A stretch of 64,000 nucleotides of DNA from Frankiales bacterium (GCA_025966135.1 JAOPVP010000022.1:1-64000), one strand, 5' to 3'; positions 1 to 9,833 are shown, counted from the first letter of the stretch. Made by a program: numbers and translations. The notes: a model not told the origin generated them from the letters alone.

Positions 1-237
1 GGTCCGGTCGATACCCAGTTGCTGGGCGAGACTTCCCTGGTTGCCGACCGGATCCTCGGCCGCCGAAGCGAGCACCTGATAACCCCTCGGCCCACCGGGC
101 AGGTCGCAGACGACAGCTTCCACAGCCTTGAGGTAGTTGCGAAAAACCGAACCGAGCTCCCAGCCGAGGTCAGCATCCAGACCCCGCGTAGGCGGGACGT
201 CCGTATGAGTGCTGACCGTGCCACGCGGGATCGGCAT
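1..237 (-). CDS. MarR-family transcriptional regulator (C-terminal part outside window)
   Basis: An open frame starts at ATG 237, the first start after an in-frame TAG, and runs off the left edge, giving 79 visible residues. The middle (RNYLKAVEAVVCDLPGG) matches helix 1 of MarR proteins, and the end (SLAQQLGIDRT) enters the winged helix-turn-helix. A weak GAGG lies about 12 nt upstream. MarR proteins are dimeric repressors that often respond to phenolics or oxidants. The gene is divergent from the flavin oxidoreductase-hemerythrin gene with a 127-bp gap, so it most likely controls that gene; this is inference from position. The forward frame across the same bases is a shadow. Confidence 0.75.
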   Translation of the reverse strand, partial: MPIPRGTVSTHTDVPPTRGLDADLGWELGSVFRNYLKAVEAVVCDLPGGPRGYQVLASAAEDPVGNQGSLAQQLGIDRT

Positions 238-364
238 CCACGAAGCCTACCTCACATGCGGCAAGGCAACCCTTCTGCTGGGGAGTTCTTCTGCCTAGCA
301 TAAGATCTGCAGTGCAGCAGGAATTCGCCCGGATGCCCGCACACCGCAACTCATGGAGAACCTC

Positions 365-1888
365 ATGGCTGACTACGGTCACGACCTACTCTTCGGCACC
401 TTCATCCAGCCGACGGCCGAGCACGCGCAGCGTGTCGTCGGGTTGGCGCAGCTGACCGAGGAGGTCGGGCTGGACCTGGCCAGCTTCCAGGACCACCCGT
501 ACCAGCCGTCGTACCTGGACACCTGGACGCTGCTGTCGGTCGTAGCCGCCCGCACCACTCGGCTGCGTGTACTGCCGAACGTCGCCAACCTGCCGCTTCG
601 ACCCCCGGCGGTGCTGGCCCACAGCGCGGCCACCCTGGACATCCTCTCCAACGGCCGCGTCGAACTGGGTTTGGGGGCCGGTGCCTTCTGGGACGGCATT
701 GCCGCCCAAGGCGGCCCGCGGCGTAGCGCGGGCGAGTCGATCTCCGCGCTGGAGGAAGCCATCCAGGTCATGCGCGCCCTGTGGACTCCGGGCCCAGCTG
801 TGCGGTTCGACGGCGAGTACTACCAGCTCCAGGGAGCCAAGCGCGGCCCGTTCCCGATGCACGACATCGGCATCTGGCTCGGGGCCTACAAGCCACGGAT
901 CCTGCGGTTGACCGGACGCCGCGCGGACGGCTGGTTGCCGAGCTCGATGTACCTGCCCGCCGACGAGCTGGCGACCGCCTCCAAGATCATCGACGAGGCC
1001 GCCGTCGAGGCGGGGCGCGACCCGGGAGCAGTGCGCCGCCTGTACAACATCTCGGACGACTTTCCTCCCGAGCAGCTCGCCGAGCTCACCCTCGCCTACG
1101 GCATGAGCGGTTACATCCTCGCCACCGACTCAGCCGACGCCATCCGACGCTTCGCAGCGGAGGTCGCACCCGCCGTACGGGAGTTGGTCGCCGCCGAGCG
1201 TGCCGCCGAGGCCCAGCCGGTCACCCAGCAGCCGGCTGTCACGGAGAGCCCGGCTCCCCGGGACAGGATCGCAGCCACGGCCGATCGTGGCCCCCGCCCC
1301 GCGGCCCCCACTCCCGACGACGGCCTGCGGTACAGCAGCGTCCAGGTGTGGGACGAGACCGACCGCCCCGCCGGCCCGGACCCGGACCCGAACTTCGAGT
1401 ACACCCGGCAGGGACAGGCATCGAGCGAGCACCTCGTCGAGGTGCATGACCACCTGCGCGAGGAGCTGTCGCAGCTACGCGGGCTCATCGAGCAGGTCGC
1501 GGCGGGGACCGTGGACCCCGGTCTGGCCCGTTCGCAGATCGGGACCATGACGCTTCGCCAGAACAACTGGACTCTCGGCGCCTACTGCGCGAGCTACTGC
1601 CGCGTCCTCACCCAACACCACATGCTCGAGGACGATGGCATCTTCCCGCACCTTCGGCAGACCGACCAGCGCCTGGCTCCGGTGATCGACCGGCTCGAGG
1701 AGGAGCACCACGCGATCCACGAGGTCCTCGAGCAGGTGGACCGGGCACTGGTCACGTTCGTGACCGCCCCCGACGGCATGGCCACCCTGCGCGGTGCCGT
1801 CGACCTGCTCACCGACACGCTGTTGTCCCATCTGTCCTACGAGGAACGCGAGCTCGTAGAGCCACTCGCCCGACTCGGGTTCTACTAG
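365..1888 (+). CDS. LLM-class flavin-dependent oxidoreductase fused to a hemerythrin HHE domain
   Basis: This 507-residue protein has two parts. Residues 1 to about 285 are a luciferase-like monooxygenase/F420- or FMN-dependent reductase TIM barrel (LLFGTFIQP start, DLASFQDHPYQP, VELGLGAGAFWDG). After an Ala/Pro-rich linker of about 70 residues, the last 145 residues form a hemerythrin cation-binding helical bundle with HHMLEDDGIFPHL (near 418), EEEHHAIHEVLEQ (near 445) and HLSYEERELVEPL (near 490), the His/Glu ligands expected for a di-iron site. ATG 365 is preferred over ATG 353 because GGAG at 355-358 sits 6 nt before it. The usual LLM protein is about 300-350 residues, so the fusion is the notable feature. 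The pairing of a flavin/F420 enzyme with an O2- or NO-binding di-iron module suggests redox or oxygen sensing; the substrate is unknown. Confidence 0.9.
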   Translation: MADYGHDLLFGTFIQPTAEHAQRVVGLAQLTEEVGLDLASFQDHPYQPSYLDTWTLLSVVAARTTRLRVLPNVANLPLRPPAVLAHSAATLDILSNGRVELGLGAGAFWDGIAAQGGPRRSAGESISALEEAIQVMRALWTPGPAVRFDGEYYQLQGAKRGPFPMHDIGIWLGAYKPRILRLTGRRADGWLPSSMYLPADELATASKIIDEAAVEAGRDPGAVRRLYNISDDFPPEQLAELTLAYGMSGYILATDSADAIRRFAAEVAPAVRELVAAERAAEAQPVTQQPAVTESPAPRDRIAATADRGPRPAAPTPDDGLRYSSVQVWDETDRPAGPDPDPNFEYTRQGQASSEHLVEVHDHLREELSQLRGLIEQVAAGTVDPGLARSQIGTMTLRQNNWTLGAYCASYCRVLTQHHMLEDDGIFPHLRQTDQRLAPVIDRLEEEHHAIHEVLEQVDRALVTFVTAPDGMATLRGAVDLLTDTLLSHLSYEERELVEPLARLGFY

Positions 1889-1986
1889 GCCATCGGACGC
1901 CGGGCAGGTGCGTGGGGTCCGTCTCGTACGGCGGTTGCTGAGGTGGCAGTAGCCGTGGTGGCGCAGTACGGAACGGAGACAGCCGT

Positions 1987-2766
1987 CTAGCGGCGGCCCG
2001 ACCGAACCACCTGCCGCGGCTTGCGCTGGCGAACAGCTGCCTCCAACACCCGATCAACGGCAGCCTTGTCCCTTGCCGCGTCATCGGCAGGGCGCAGCCG
2101 GGCGCGCAGCCGCGGGGCACCCAGCAGCAGCACAGCCAGCCCGAGAACACCAAGGGCCGCGCCGACGGCCAGCACCAGTGCAAGAGCCGCTCGCGACCGT
2201 GCAACCCCATCGACCAGCGGTACAGCGGTCGCGGCCGGCTCGGAGGCGAGCCGGACCGCGGCTGCCGGCGCGGCGGGACGGACGACGCCGGCACCGGACA
2301 GCGGCACAGCCCGGACCGTCATCCTCGGTGCCTCGTCGACGGGCGCGGCCTGCCAGGTGCCGCCTGCGTGCAGCTGAGACACGACCCACACGAGCGAGCC
2401 GGCCGACCTGGGCACGGTCCCCGTGAGCACGAGCTCGACAACGCTCCCGGCGGCGACGGCGCCAGCGGTCCAGCGCACGGAGGTCGGGGTGCCGTCCGCG
2501 CGCCGGTTGATCGATGAGGTCCAGCCAGGCAGGCTCTCGGGAGCACCAAGGGTGAACCCTGGTGGCAGGCGCACTTCGACCCCGACCGTCGGCTGGGTCG
2601 CCTCGTTCTCCGCCGCGACAGTCACCCGGGTGTGGCTGCCAGCAACGGCACTGCTCGGGCTCACCTGGTCGTGCGCCGACGCGGGCGGCGCCCACGTCAT
2701 GGCCACCCCGCCCATGACGAGCGTCGCCATCCCAGACGCGGCAAGGCTGCGGGCGTATGTGCGCAC
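1987..2766 (-). CDS. YcnI-like DUF1775 copper-associated membrane-anchored protein
   Basis: The 259-residue protein starts at GTG 2766 with GGAGGAG just upstream; longer frames lack a ribosome site. An N-terminal signal peptide ends in ASA followed by His, so the mature protein would begin with histidine, the copper ligand described for YcnI/DUF1775 proteins. The DUF1775 beta domain follows (VGVEVRLPPGFTLG, GSVVELVLTGTVP), then one membrane helix near residues 200-222 and a basic cytoplasmic tail. It lies 26 bp downstream of the copC-copD fusion on the same strand and is the last gene of the copper operon. Likely role: extracytoplasmic copper binding or handover to CopCD. Family is clear; exact role is inferred. 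Confidence 0.88.
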   Translation of the reverse strand: MRTYARSLAASGMATLVMGGVAMTWAPPASAHDQVSPSSAVAGSHTRVTVAAENEATQPTVGVEVRLPPGFTLGAPESLPGWTSSINRRADGTPTSVRWTAGAVAAGSVVELVLTGTVPRSAGSLVWVVSQLHAGGTWQAAPVDEAPRMTVRAVPLSGAGVVRPAAPAAAVRLASEPAATAVPLVDGVARSRAALALVLAVGAALGVLGLAVLLLGAPRLRARLRPADDAARDKAAVDRVLEAAVRQRKPRQVVRSGRR

Positions 2767-2792
2767 CTCTGCTCCTCCCTCCAACCGGCTTC

Positions 2793-4562
2793 TCAGCCGA
2801 CTCGGACCGTGACGGGGATGCGCACCGAGCCACTGGCGCGGTCGAACTGGGCGGTCAGCCGGTACTGGCCGGGTGGCACCTCGAGCCGCTGCGAGCTCCA
2901 CTGGCCCGCGCCGACGAGCTGCAACGCGAAGGGATGGGCCACGCCGTCGGCACCGGCCAGGGTGCCGCTCGCGCCGGGCGCGTTCGCCGCCTCGCCCTCG
3001 ACGCTCAGTCCCACCGCGAACACCGTCCCGGCAGCGGCCGCGGACCGGCTTCGGACGGCCTGCACCTCCAGGCGGTAGCCCTGTGCCAGTGCAGACGACG
3101 ATGTCACCGCCGGCGCGGTGTGCACCGACTCCGCGAGGACAGCACCCGCGCGGTCCTGCTCGGGCGGCGCGGTCGCGGACAGCACGGCAGCAAGGGCGAC
3201 CAGTGTGCCCGCGAGGCCGAGTTCGAGGCGTACGGCGGAGGCGAGCTGAGCGGCTGCCGCCTGGCGCTTCATCCGGGCGCCGACGCGATCGGCCAGAGCG
3301 GGCACCAGCTTCGCCGCGTTGCCCGCCGCAATGAGCAGCACAGTGACCCAGAGCGCGAGCTTCGTGACGAGCTCGCCGCCCCAGGCTGTGGTGCCGAGGT
3401 CACGCAGCGCGGTAACACGAAGCATGACCGCGTAGGCACCGGTCGCGAGCAGCCCGACCATCGCGGCCTGGGCCAGAACTGAGAAGCGGGCGGCTACGAC
3501 ACCGGCAGCATCGACGGTGAGGGACACGTCCCGGCGACCGATCTCGTGTGCAGCGGGCAGACCCGCCAACGCCAACGCCAGCAGGCCCCCCGTCCAGACG
3601 CCAGCCGCGAGCAGATGCGCCACGTCGAGGGGGATTGCCACGGCGCCGTCGGCCGCCGCGCCAGCATGGCTGGAGAGCGAGAACGTGAGCAGCAGCCCCG
3701 CGACAGCCCCGGTCGCGATCGCCGCGCGGGGTAACGCGAACTGCCGTGCGCCGAGCCGCCGACGCGGCCCGGCGAGCAACACCAGCGCCACGGTCGCCGC
3801 GAGCAAGCGGAACAGCAGCAGCATGCCTGTCCGGGTAGTCGTGGCCACACCGAGGACTCGCACCGGATGCGCGAGCTCCGTGAGGGCGCTGCGCCCAGAC
3901 GCTGTCGCAGTCGTCTCCGCGAGCACGAGCACAGTGCCGGTCGCGGCCAGCACCGCAGCCACCCGGGCGGGGGTGCGCAACCGGCGCAGGACGGCGGCCT
4001 CGAAGTGCGCCACCGCGTCCGGCGAAGCCCTGCCGGCCAGGCGCCGGGACGCCGGGCCCAGCACGAGGACGGGGAAAAGCACGAGGCCGACCAGCGCGAG
4101 ACTGCCGCCGGCGGCGAGCGCGCGCCCGGTCGCCGCGACGGGAGATGGACCCGAGCTACCGCCGTTCGCAGCCGTGAGCGAAGCGCTGGGCACCCGCACG
4201 GCGAAACGGAACGTCCCGGTCGAGGGATGGCCATCCCGGGCCACCAGGTGCCAGCGAACTTCGTACGTCCCGACGGCAAGGCCGTGAGGCAGTGTCACGC
4301 CGGCTGTGTTACCGACACCGTACGCACCCCCGGGAGTCGCAACCCGGTGGCCGTCGGGGGCGTCAACCTCGAGCGCGTCGGAGGTCACATCGACCGGCTC
4401 GGAGAAGACCAGCCACACCGCAGCAGGAGCGACGGCGACAACCGAGCCGGCCGCCGGCGTCGCGCCGACCAGCACGGCATGCGCCGAGGCGGGGACGGCA
4501 CCAGCCAGGAGCAGCCCGCCGGAAGCGAGCAGCACCAGGAAAGCGCGCAGCAACCGACTCAT
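2793..4562 (-). CDS. CopC-CopD fusion copper transport/resistance protein
   Basis: The start ATG 4562 follows GGGGGGATCTG and gives 589 residues. A signal peptide ending in ASA|HA is followed by a CopC domain (about residues 27-125) with the mature N-terminal His and FSEPVDV/ARDGHPSTGTF, the copper-binding beta barrel of CopC. Then come eight or so hydrophobic helices of CopD (about 150-450) and a C-terminal extracytoplasmic beta domain ending in RIPVTVRVG. Such fusions are common in actinobacteria and move or bind periplasmic-face copper. The gene lies 62 bp after the multicopper-oxidase gene and 26 bp before the ycnI-like gene, so all three are probably cotranscribed. Confidence 0.92.
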   Translation of the reverse strand: MSRLLRAFLVLLASGGLLLAGAVPASAHAVLVGATPAAGSVVAVAPAAVWLVFSEPVDVTSDALEVDAPDGHRVATPGGAYGVGNTAGVTLPHGLAVGTYEVRWHLVARDGHPSTGTFRFAVRVPSASLTAANGGSSGPSPVAATGRALAAGGSLALVGLVLFPVLVLGPASRRLAGRASPDAVAHFEAAVLRRLRTPARVAAVLAATGTVLVLAETTATASGRSALTELAHPVRVLGVATTTRTGMLLLFRLLAATVALVLLAGPRRRLGARQFALPRAAIATGAVAGLLLTFSLSSHAGAAADGAVAIPLDVAHLLAAGVWTGGLLALALAGLPAAHEIGRRDVSLTVDAAGVVAARFSVLAQAAMVGLLATGAYAVMLRVTALRDLGTTAWGGELVTKLALWVTVLLIAAGNAAKLVPALADRVGARMKRQAAAAQLASAVRLELGLAGTLVALAAVLSATAPPEQDRAGAVLAESVHTAPAVTSSSALAQGYRLEVQAVRSRSAAAAGTVFAVGLSVEGEAANAPGASGTLAGADGVAHPFALQLVGAGQWSSQRLEVPPGQYRLTAQFDRASGSVRIPVTVRVG

Positions 4563-4624
4563 CAGATCCCCCCAGGGCATCGACCTCGACGCCCTCCCCC
4601 GATCCCACCCATGGAGCGAGCCTT

Positions 4625-7600
4625 TCAAGCCGAACTGTTGAAAACCTTTCGCGGCCGGCGGCGCGGGGATTCGCCGAGAGCCACCGGACTTCCCCGCACG
4701 TCGCGGAAGCCAGGCGCCCACGAGACGCTCAGCCGGTCGGACGCCACGACGCGCAGTACGGAGCTCGCCCTCACCGGCGACAGCGCCGCGGCCTTGAGTG
4801 CCGAGGTGTCGACGGTGAACGAGGTCTGCGCAAGCGGACCTTCCCAGCCGCCACTGTTTGTCGGGCGCACCTTGATCGTCCAGGTCCCGTTGGGCAGGCT
4901 GCCGGTCTGCAGCGGCGATCGGCATGGCAGGAACAGGTCGACGCCCGTGGCCAGCGAGCAGGCGAAGGTGGCATCGGGGTCAGAGGAGATCCAGGCGACC
5001 TTCTGGTCCATCGGGCTGGTCTGGCTGACGGGCAACGTGGTGAAGGTGACCACCGGCAGGTTCGGTGCCCAGCCGAGGCACTGCAGGCCACTCCCAGGTG
5101 CAGGGCAGGACGCCGGTCGCGGCAGAACCCGCTGCAGACCCCACATGCCAGCCCGGGTGAAGGCGCGGCGCATGTCGCCGTAGAAGTAGTCACCAGGCTG
5201 GTGCATCGTGCCGCCGGCACCGCCGATACCGCCGAGGGTCGCCGACTCCCACGGTCCGATCGCCCGCGTCTGCAGCTCATCTGCCGCCTTGATGCCGGCA
5301 TCGACCGAGAAGGCCTCCCCACCCAGGTTCAGGGCGTGCGTCTGCTCGCTGCCGGGCGCTCCGAAAGCGTGCACCACCACCGGGTCCCCGGCGTAGGCCC
5401 TCAGGATCGGCGTTGCCGGGTCGCCGTTGACGGCGGAGCTGAACGCGTCACCTTTCGCGTCGTCCCGGGGAGCGTTGCGGTAGTTGACCAGCACCGAGGC
5501 CTGTTTCTCCGAGTCGCTGGGGTAAGGCATGAAGCTCGCCCCGATCTGCGGATCGTCGTCGGAGAGCAACAGGCTGAAGTCCCGGTAGTCCTTGTGCCCT
5601 GGCACATGAACGTCCACGGTCGCGCCGACGTCGGTCGGTCGCCCGGTGTCCGGATCGGAGAACGTCGCGCCCTCCGCAGCGACGGTGTACGCGCCGTAGA
5701 GACCCATCTTGGCCGTGCCGGCGCCGGCGCCGGAGTCGTTTCCGGCGAGGTCGGCGATTACGCCGCCGCCGCCCTTTGCGGACCCGACCTGGTAGAGGTA
5801 GGTCCGGCTGGCGCCGACCGGGATCGTCGACTCCGGGTTCCAGCCGACGTCGACTCCCGCGGACGCTACGTCGTTGTCGAGACCCCGCACGTGGAAGCCG
5901 ATGCGCGGGATGTCGGTGGAGTTGGTGACGTTGACCTTCACGCACTGCCCTTGCACGAGGTGCAGCACGAGAGGCTGCGGTCGGCCGCCGGCCGCTACTG
6001 CTCCAACCTGTCCGGACGGCACGTAGGCGTAGCGCGTGGCGTTGGTGGCCGCCGAGCGCACCCTCATGGCAGTCACACCGAACGTGTGCGCACTGGTGAG
6101 GCCGGCACCGCAAGGGTTGCCAGGTCCGGCCGGTTCCGGCGGCGCGCCACCAGTGACCGTCGGCAGCCCCGGGGCGTCACCGATCGCCGTACCAGGCAGC
6201 GGCTGGAGGGCGTCGGGGTTCGTCGCGTCGCTGGTGACGCGTCCGGGCAGGACCCGCAGGATGCCCCATGCCCCGTCGGCCAGGCGCCGGTCGATCCCGT
6301 TGAAGTACAGGTAGTCACCCGGCGCGTGCCGCGGTCCACCTGCACCCCCTTGCAGGATCACGGTGAACCGCTCGGAGATGCCGTAGTGCAGGGTGTCGAC
6401 CGGTGCGGCCTCTGTCGTCCCGTCCGGCCCGGTGTACCTGTTCTCGTAGAAGAACTTGTGCCCGTCGATGCCGAGCGTGTCCACATTGGCTCCGACTTGG
6501 ACGGTGCGGATCACCACCGGATCGCCTGGGTAGGCGCGTGGGAGCGGCGTGATCGGGTCCCCGTGCGCAAAGGAGCTGAACCTCTGCGCTGGGTCACCCC
6601 CACGGTCGGCGAGCGGCTCGGCCCGCAGGTTGAACATCGAGTCCTGCGTGGCACCGAAGCCCTTGTCCATCTCCCACAGGGCCATCTCGCGGAAGCTTCC
6701 GCGCACACCGGCACCGGCAGCCAGCGCATTGGAGGCGTGGATGTCGACGATGGTGCCGGAGTCGGCGACGGCGCCGGTCCGCGGGTCGTGGTACGTGGAG
6801 CCCTTGGGTTCGACGATCAGCTGTCCGACCAGGCCGTGCGCCCACGAGTGGATGCCGTCGACGTGGTCGTGCCAGAAGATGTTGTCGAGGTTGACGTCCG
6901 GGTACCAGCGGTACTGCTCGAACTCCACGCCGGCGTACTCCCCGGCGGGGTGGTCGGTGCCCAGTGGGACCGACAGCGTGACGGTCGATGCCCCGGTGTC
7001 GATCGAGGCGATGGCGCGCACCTCCGGACCCGTGCCGGACACGGATGCGTTGGCGGTGCCGCTCACCGGAGCACCCTCGGTCCCCAGGCCGACGCCGATC
7101 CACTCGCCGACCTGGAACTTCGCGACGCTGGACAGGTGGAGCACCGTGCTGCCCTTCGTCACGTCGGTGACGATCGCCGGGTCCTCGAGCTTGTACGGAC
7201 GCACGGCCTGCTCGTAGGACATGCCGGTGATGACGCCGTCGGAGGCCTGCGTGTCGAACTGCACGTGGTGGATGTGCATGTTGACCTGCGAGAAGTGAGA
7301 CGGGTTGTTGATGTCGGTCAGCTCGCTGGTGAGGGTGACCGCCACGCAGTCACCGACGTTGGCCCGGAGGGCCAGTGGCTGGAACGGCTTCGTGCCACCG
7401 AGCACGGCCTGCTTGTCGTGCGCCAGCACGAAGACCTGCCCCGTCGGGTCGGTGTCCTTCGGCGTGACCTTGACGGCCCCCTCGACGGCCACGACGTTGA
7501 AGCGGCGTACCGGCGTCGGCGAGCCGGCCGCCGTCGTCGACGGGCAGATGGCGTCACCTCGCGCGGCCCAGGGGTCGGCCGCCTTGCTCGTGTCGATCGA

Positions 7601-9808
7601 CTTGCCACCCATCTCACCCAGGTACGGCGCCCCGGAGTGGCCGTTGCCCGAGAACGGGGGACGCATGCCGAGATGCGGACGCATCATCGGGTAGGCCGCC
7701 CGGCCGTTGAGCGGGTTGAACATCAGCACCGGTCGGTTCCCCGAGAAGCTGTCACCGGCCATGGCTGTCGGGTGGCCCGCAACCTTGTTCTCGTAGTCGG
7801 GCCAGCTCGCGGTGTCCTCGGTCTCGCCGAGGAACTGCTGGGGGTTGTGGGGATTGGTCGTCCAGTTCCACACCGCGGCATCGTTGGCGTTCTTGCGCAC
7901 GCCCTGCGGAGGTAGCTGAGGCCGGATCCACGCGTTGAGGCTGGCGGCCGTGATCTTCTGGCCACCGTAGGTCTGGCCGATCAGCTGCGTCGAGTCGACT
8001 GGCAGCGGCGGGGCCAGCCGGTCTGCGAGCGGGGCGAAGTCGGGCTGACGGGTGTTGTAGACGCGCCAGAAGCTCCACATGCCGGCCACGTAGTGCTCGG
8101 CGATGTGGCAGTGGAACAGGAAGTCGCCGGCGCCCTGCTGCACGCCGCCGGCACCGCCCTCGATCTCGAGGTTGTAGGACTCACCGGGCCCGAAGGCCTG
8201 CGAATCGAGACGAGCTGAGTCGCTCAGCTCGATGGGGTGCTTGTTCAAGCCGGTGTCCGCGTAGTTGTACGTCGGGTCCGCGACCGGGTTGAAGCGCCAG
8301 CGGATGCCGCCGCCGTGCATGTGGAACACGTGGAACATCTCCGTGCCAGCGTGCAGGATGCGGAACTTCGTGGGGTCGGCCTGGTAGCCGCGTGGCATCG
8401 GCGTCGCCGGGTCGCCGAACGTGTACGAGCCGTAGCCGTGCGCCTCCTGCTCGGGAGCCGCGTCAAGGCGGTTCATGAAGGACTCAGATCGGTAGTTGAT
8501 GGCGCGCGTTTCGGGACGGTAGGCGTCGGAGTGCGGGTCGATGAACCGCACCTGTTCGCCGGTCCTGGTCAGCGGCTGGTTGGAAGGGTCGTTCTTCTCG
8601 TTGCCGATCTCGTGGTAGAGCTGCACGTTCTCGCGGAACTCCTTGTTCCCGATCGGGCGGACGATGGCTTCCCATCCCGACTCGAGCGCTAAGGCGTGCG
8701 CTTCGTCGACCGCGTTGGGGTCGAGGTAGGTCGCGCCTGGAGGCTCGACGACGAGCGAGCCGAAGAGGCCGTGGTTGACCTCGTTCCGGAAGCCCGGCCC
8801 TGGGTGCAGGTAGTGGGCGCCCTCGAGCGCTGGGTCAATCGGGACGTAGTACTGGTACGTACGCGTCTCGCCCTTGGCGGCGTTGCTCGCAGGGTTGCGT
8901 CCGATCGCGTCGCCGGACTGGCCGATGCTGTAGGCCAGACCGTCGATGTGCAGACCGAAGCTGCCACCATCGGCGTTGTTGGTGTAGTGGACTGCGACGC
9001 AGTCGCCCTGGTTGGCCCGGATGACGAGCGGCTGGATGGGGTCGTTGCGCAGGCCGATCGAGACCTTCTGACTGGCCTCCTGCTGGCGCACGTCCGCGAG
9101 CCGGCTCGACAGCACGTACATCCGACCGTGTGGGTCGTGGTCACCGAACCGGTTCAGCGGGATGTCGACGTTGATGGCCTGGACGTCGTAGACCTTCTGC
9201 GGCACATCCGCGGGACACGGCCCCGACGCGAGTCCGGCGGCGCTCGCCGTCGTCACGAATGGCAACCCGGTCAGCCCGCTGGTCGACACGGCGACCACCG
9301 TGAACGGTGCGACGAGGACCCTCAACCATCGCCGACGCAAGAGGCCACGGGCGGCCCAGCCGGCGGCGAGCACGCGAAAGGCCAGCGCGCCGGCCAGCAC
9401 GACGGGCAGTGCCCTGAAGGCGTGCGCAGCCGCGGCAGTTCCGGCAGCGGACTGGCCGCCGAGGGCAGCGAGGCCGAACGCCGACGTGGAGAGGGAGGCG
9501 ACAGCGGCAGCGGCGAGGAGTGCCCCGTGCGTCAGGGCGACCAGCCTCACCTCGCCGAGCGCGCGCGCCAGGCCTGCGGCAACGCGGGCCTCGAGTGCAC
9601 CCAGGAGGAGAGCCAGGGGCGCGGCGACCGCGGTCGCCTCGAGCCAGCGACCAGGGCCGCTGCTGGTCACCGCCGCGTGCCCGTCGGTCGTCAGCGGCTG
9701 GACGGTGGCCGCGACACCGGCCAGCACGAGCACAGCGAGGATGGTCATGGCAGCCCGTTCGGGGCTGTGGCGCCCGACGCAGGAGGAGTCGGCAGCTTGG
9801 TGCGTCAT
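4625..9808 (-). CDS. Giant membrane-anchored multicopper-oxidase-like protein (three cupredoxin-pair units)
   Basis: At 1727 residues this is over three times a normal multicopper oxidase. ATG 9808 has AGGAG 6 nt upstream. About five hydrophobic helices occupy residues 20-193; the rest is three repeats of roughly 400-450 residues, each with MCO cupredoxin features (phrases such as RTYQYYVP / RTYLYQVG and PxxPRAYPGDPVV). Copper-ligand motifs are spread over units: unit 1 has HxxHxH (HVFHMHG, His493-498) and HCHIAEH (His566-572, with a Met axial ligand after it); unit 2 has HIHH (845-848) and WHDH (980-982); unit 3 has lost nearly all ligands. The C-terminus has an Ig-like domain. Genes downstream are copCD and ycnI, upstream an anchored protein and a SARP/two-component set, so a role in extracytoplasmic copper oxidation or tolerance is likely. 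Enzymatic activity is not proven by sequence. Confidence 0.85.
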   Translation of the reverse strand: MTHQAADSSCVGRHSPERAAMTILAVLVLAGVAATVQPLTTDGHAAVTSSGPGRWLEATAVAAPLALLLGALEARVAAGLARALGEVRLVALTHGALLAAAAVASLSTSAFGLAALGGQSAAGTAAAAHAFRALPVVLAGALAFRVLAAGWAARGLLRRRWLRVLVAPFTVVAVSTSGLTGLPFVTTASAAGLASGPCPADVPQKVYDVQAINVDIPLNRFGDHDPHGRMYVLSSRLADVRQQEASQKVSIGLRNDPIQPLVIRANQGDCVAVHYTNNADGGSFGLHIDGLAYSIGQSGDAIGRNPASNAAKGETRTYQYYVPIDPALEGAHYLHPGPGFRNEVNHGLFGSLVVEPPGATYLDPNAVDEAHALALESGWEAIVRPIGNKEFRENVQLYHEIGNEKNDPSNQPLTRTGEQVRFIDPHSDAYRPETRAINYRSESFMNRLDAAPEQEAHGYGSYTFGDPATPMPRGYQADPTKFRILHAGTEMFHVFHMHGGGIRWRFNPVADPTYNYADTGLNKHPIELSDSARLDSQAFGPGESYNLEIEGGAGGVQQGAGDFLFHCHIAEHYVAGMWSFWRVYNTRQPDFAPLADRLAPPLPVDSTQLIGQTYGGQKITAASLNAWIRPQLPPQGVRKNANDAAVWNWTTNPHNPQQFLGETEDTASWPDYENKVAGHPTAMAGDSFSGNRPVLMFNPLNGRAAYPMMRPHLGMRPPFSGNGHSGAPYLGEMGGKSIDTSKAADPWAARGDAICPSTTAAGSPTPVRRFNVVAVEGAVKVTPKDTDPTGQVFVLAHDKQAVLGGTKPFQPLALRANVGDCVAVTLTSELTDINNPSHFSQVNMHIHHVQFDTQASDGVITGMSYEQAVRPYKLEDPAIVTDVTKGSTVLHLSSVAKFQVGEWIGVGLGTEGAPVSGTANASVSGTGPEVRAIASIDTGASTVTLSVPLGTDHPAGEYAGVEFEQYRWYPDVNLDNIFWHDHVDGIHSWAHGLVGQLIVEPKGSTYHDPRTGAVADSGTIVDIHASNALAAGAGVRGSFREMALWEMDKGFGATQDSMFNLRAEPLADRGGDPAQRFSSFAHGDPITPLPRAYPGDPVVIRTVQVGANVDTLGIDGHKFFYENRYTGPDGTTEAAPVDTLHYGISERFTVILQGGAGGPRHAPGDYLYFNGIDRRLADGAWGILRVLPGRVTSDATNPDALQPLPGTAIGDAPGLPTVTGGAPPEPAGPGNPCGAGLTSAHTFGVTAMRVRSAATNATRYAYVPSGQVGAVAAGGRPQPLVLHLVQGQCVKVNVTNSTDIPRIGFHVRGLDNDVASAGVDVGWNPESTIPVGASRTYLYQVGSAKGGGGVIADLAGNDSGAGAGTAKMGLYGAYTVAAEGATFSDPDTGRPTDVGATVDVHVPGHKDYRDFSLLLSDDDPQIGASFMPYPSDSEKQASVLVNYRNAPRDDAKGDAFSSAVNGDPATPILRAYAGDPVVVHAFGAPGSEQTHALNLGGEAFSVDAGIKAADELQTRAIGPWESATLGGIGGAGGTMHQPGDYFYGDMRRAFTRAGMWGLQRVLPRPASCPAPGSGLQCLGWAPNLPVVTFTTLPVSQTSPMDQKVAWISSDPDATFACSLATGVDLFLPCRSPLQTGSLPNGTWTIKVRPTNSGGWEGPLAQTSFTVDTSALKAAALSPVRASSVLRVVASDRLSVSWAPGFRDVRGSPVALGESPRRRPRKVFNSSA

Positions 9809-9833
9809 GGCGGTCTCCTGTAGAGGACGTGGC

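Noticed and set aside
19..303. 94-residue plus-strand frame at the left edge
   Set aside because: The minus strand gives a clear MarR-type protein over the same bases; the plus frame has no ribosome site or family pattern.
4292..7915. 1207-residue plus-strand frame inside the multicopper-oxidase gene
   Set aside because: It is the antisense shadow of a high-G+C gene, rich in Arg/Gly/Pro with no domain; the minus-strand frame has full cupredoxin motifs.
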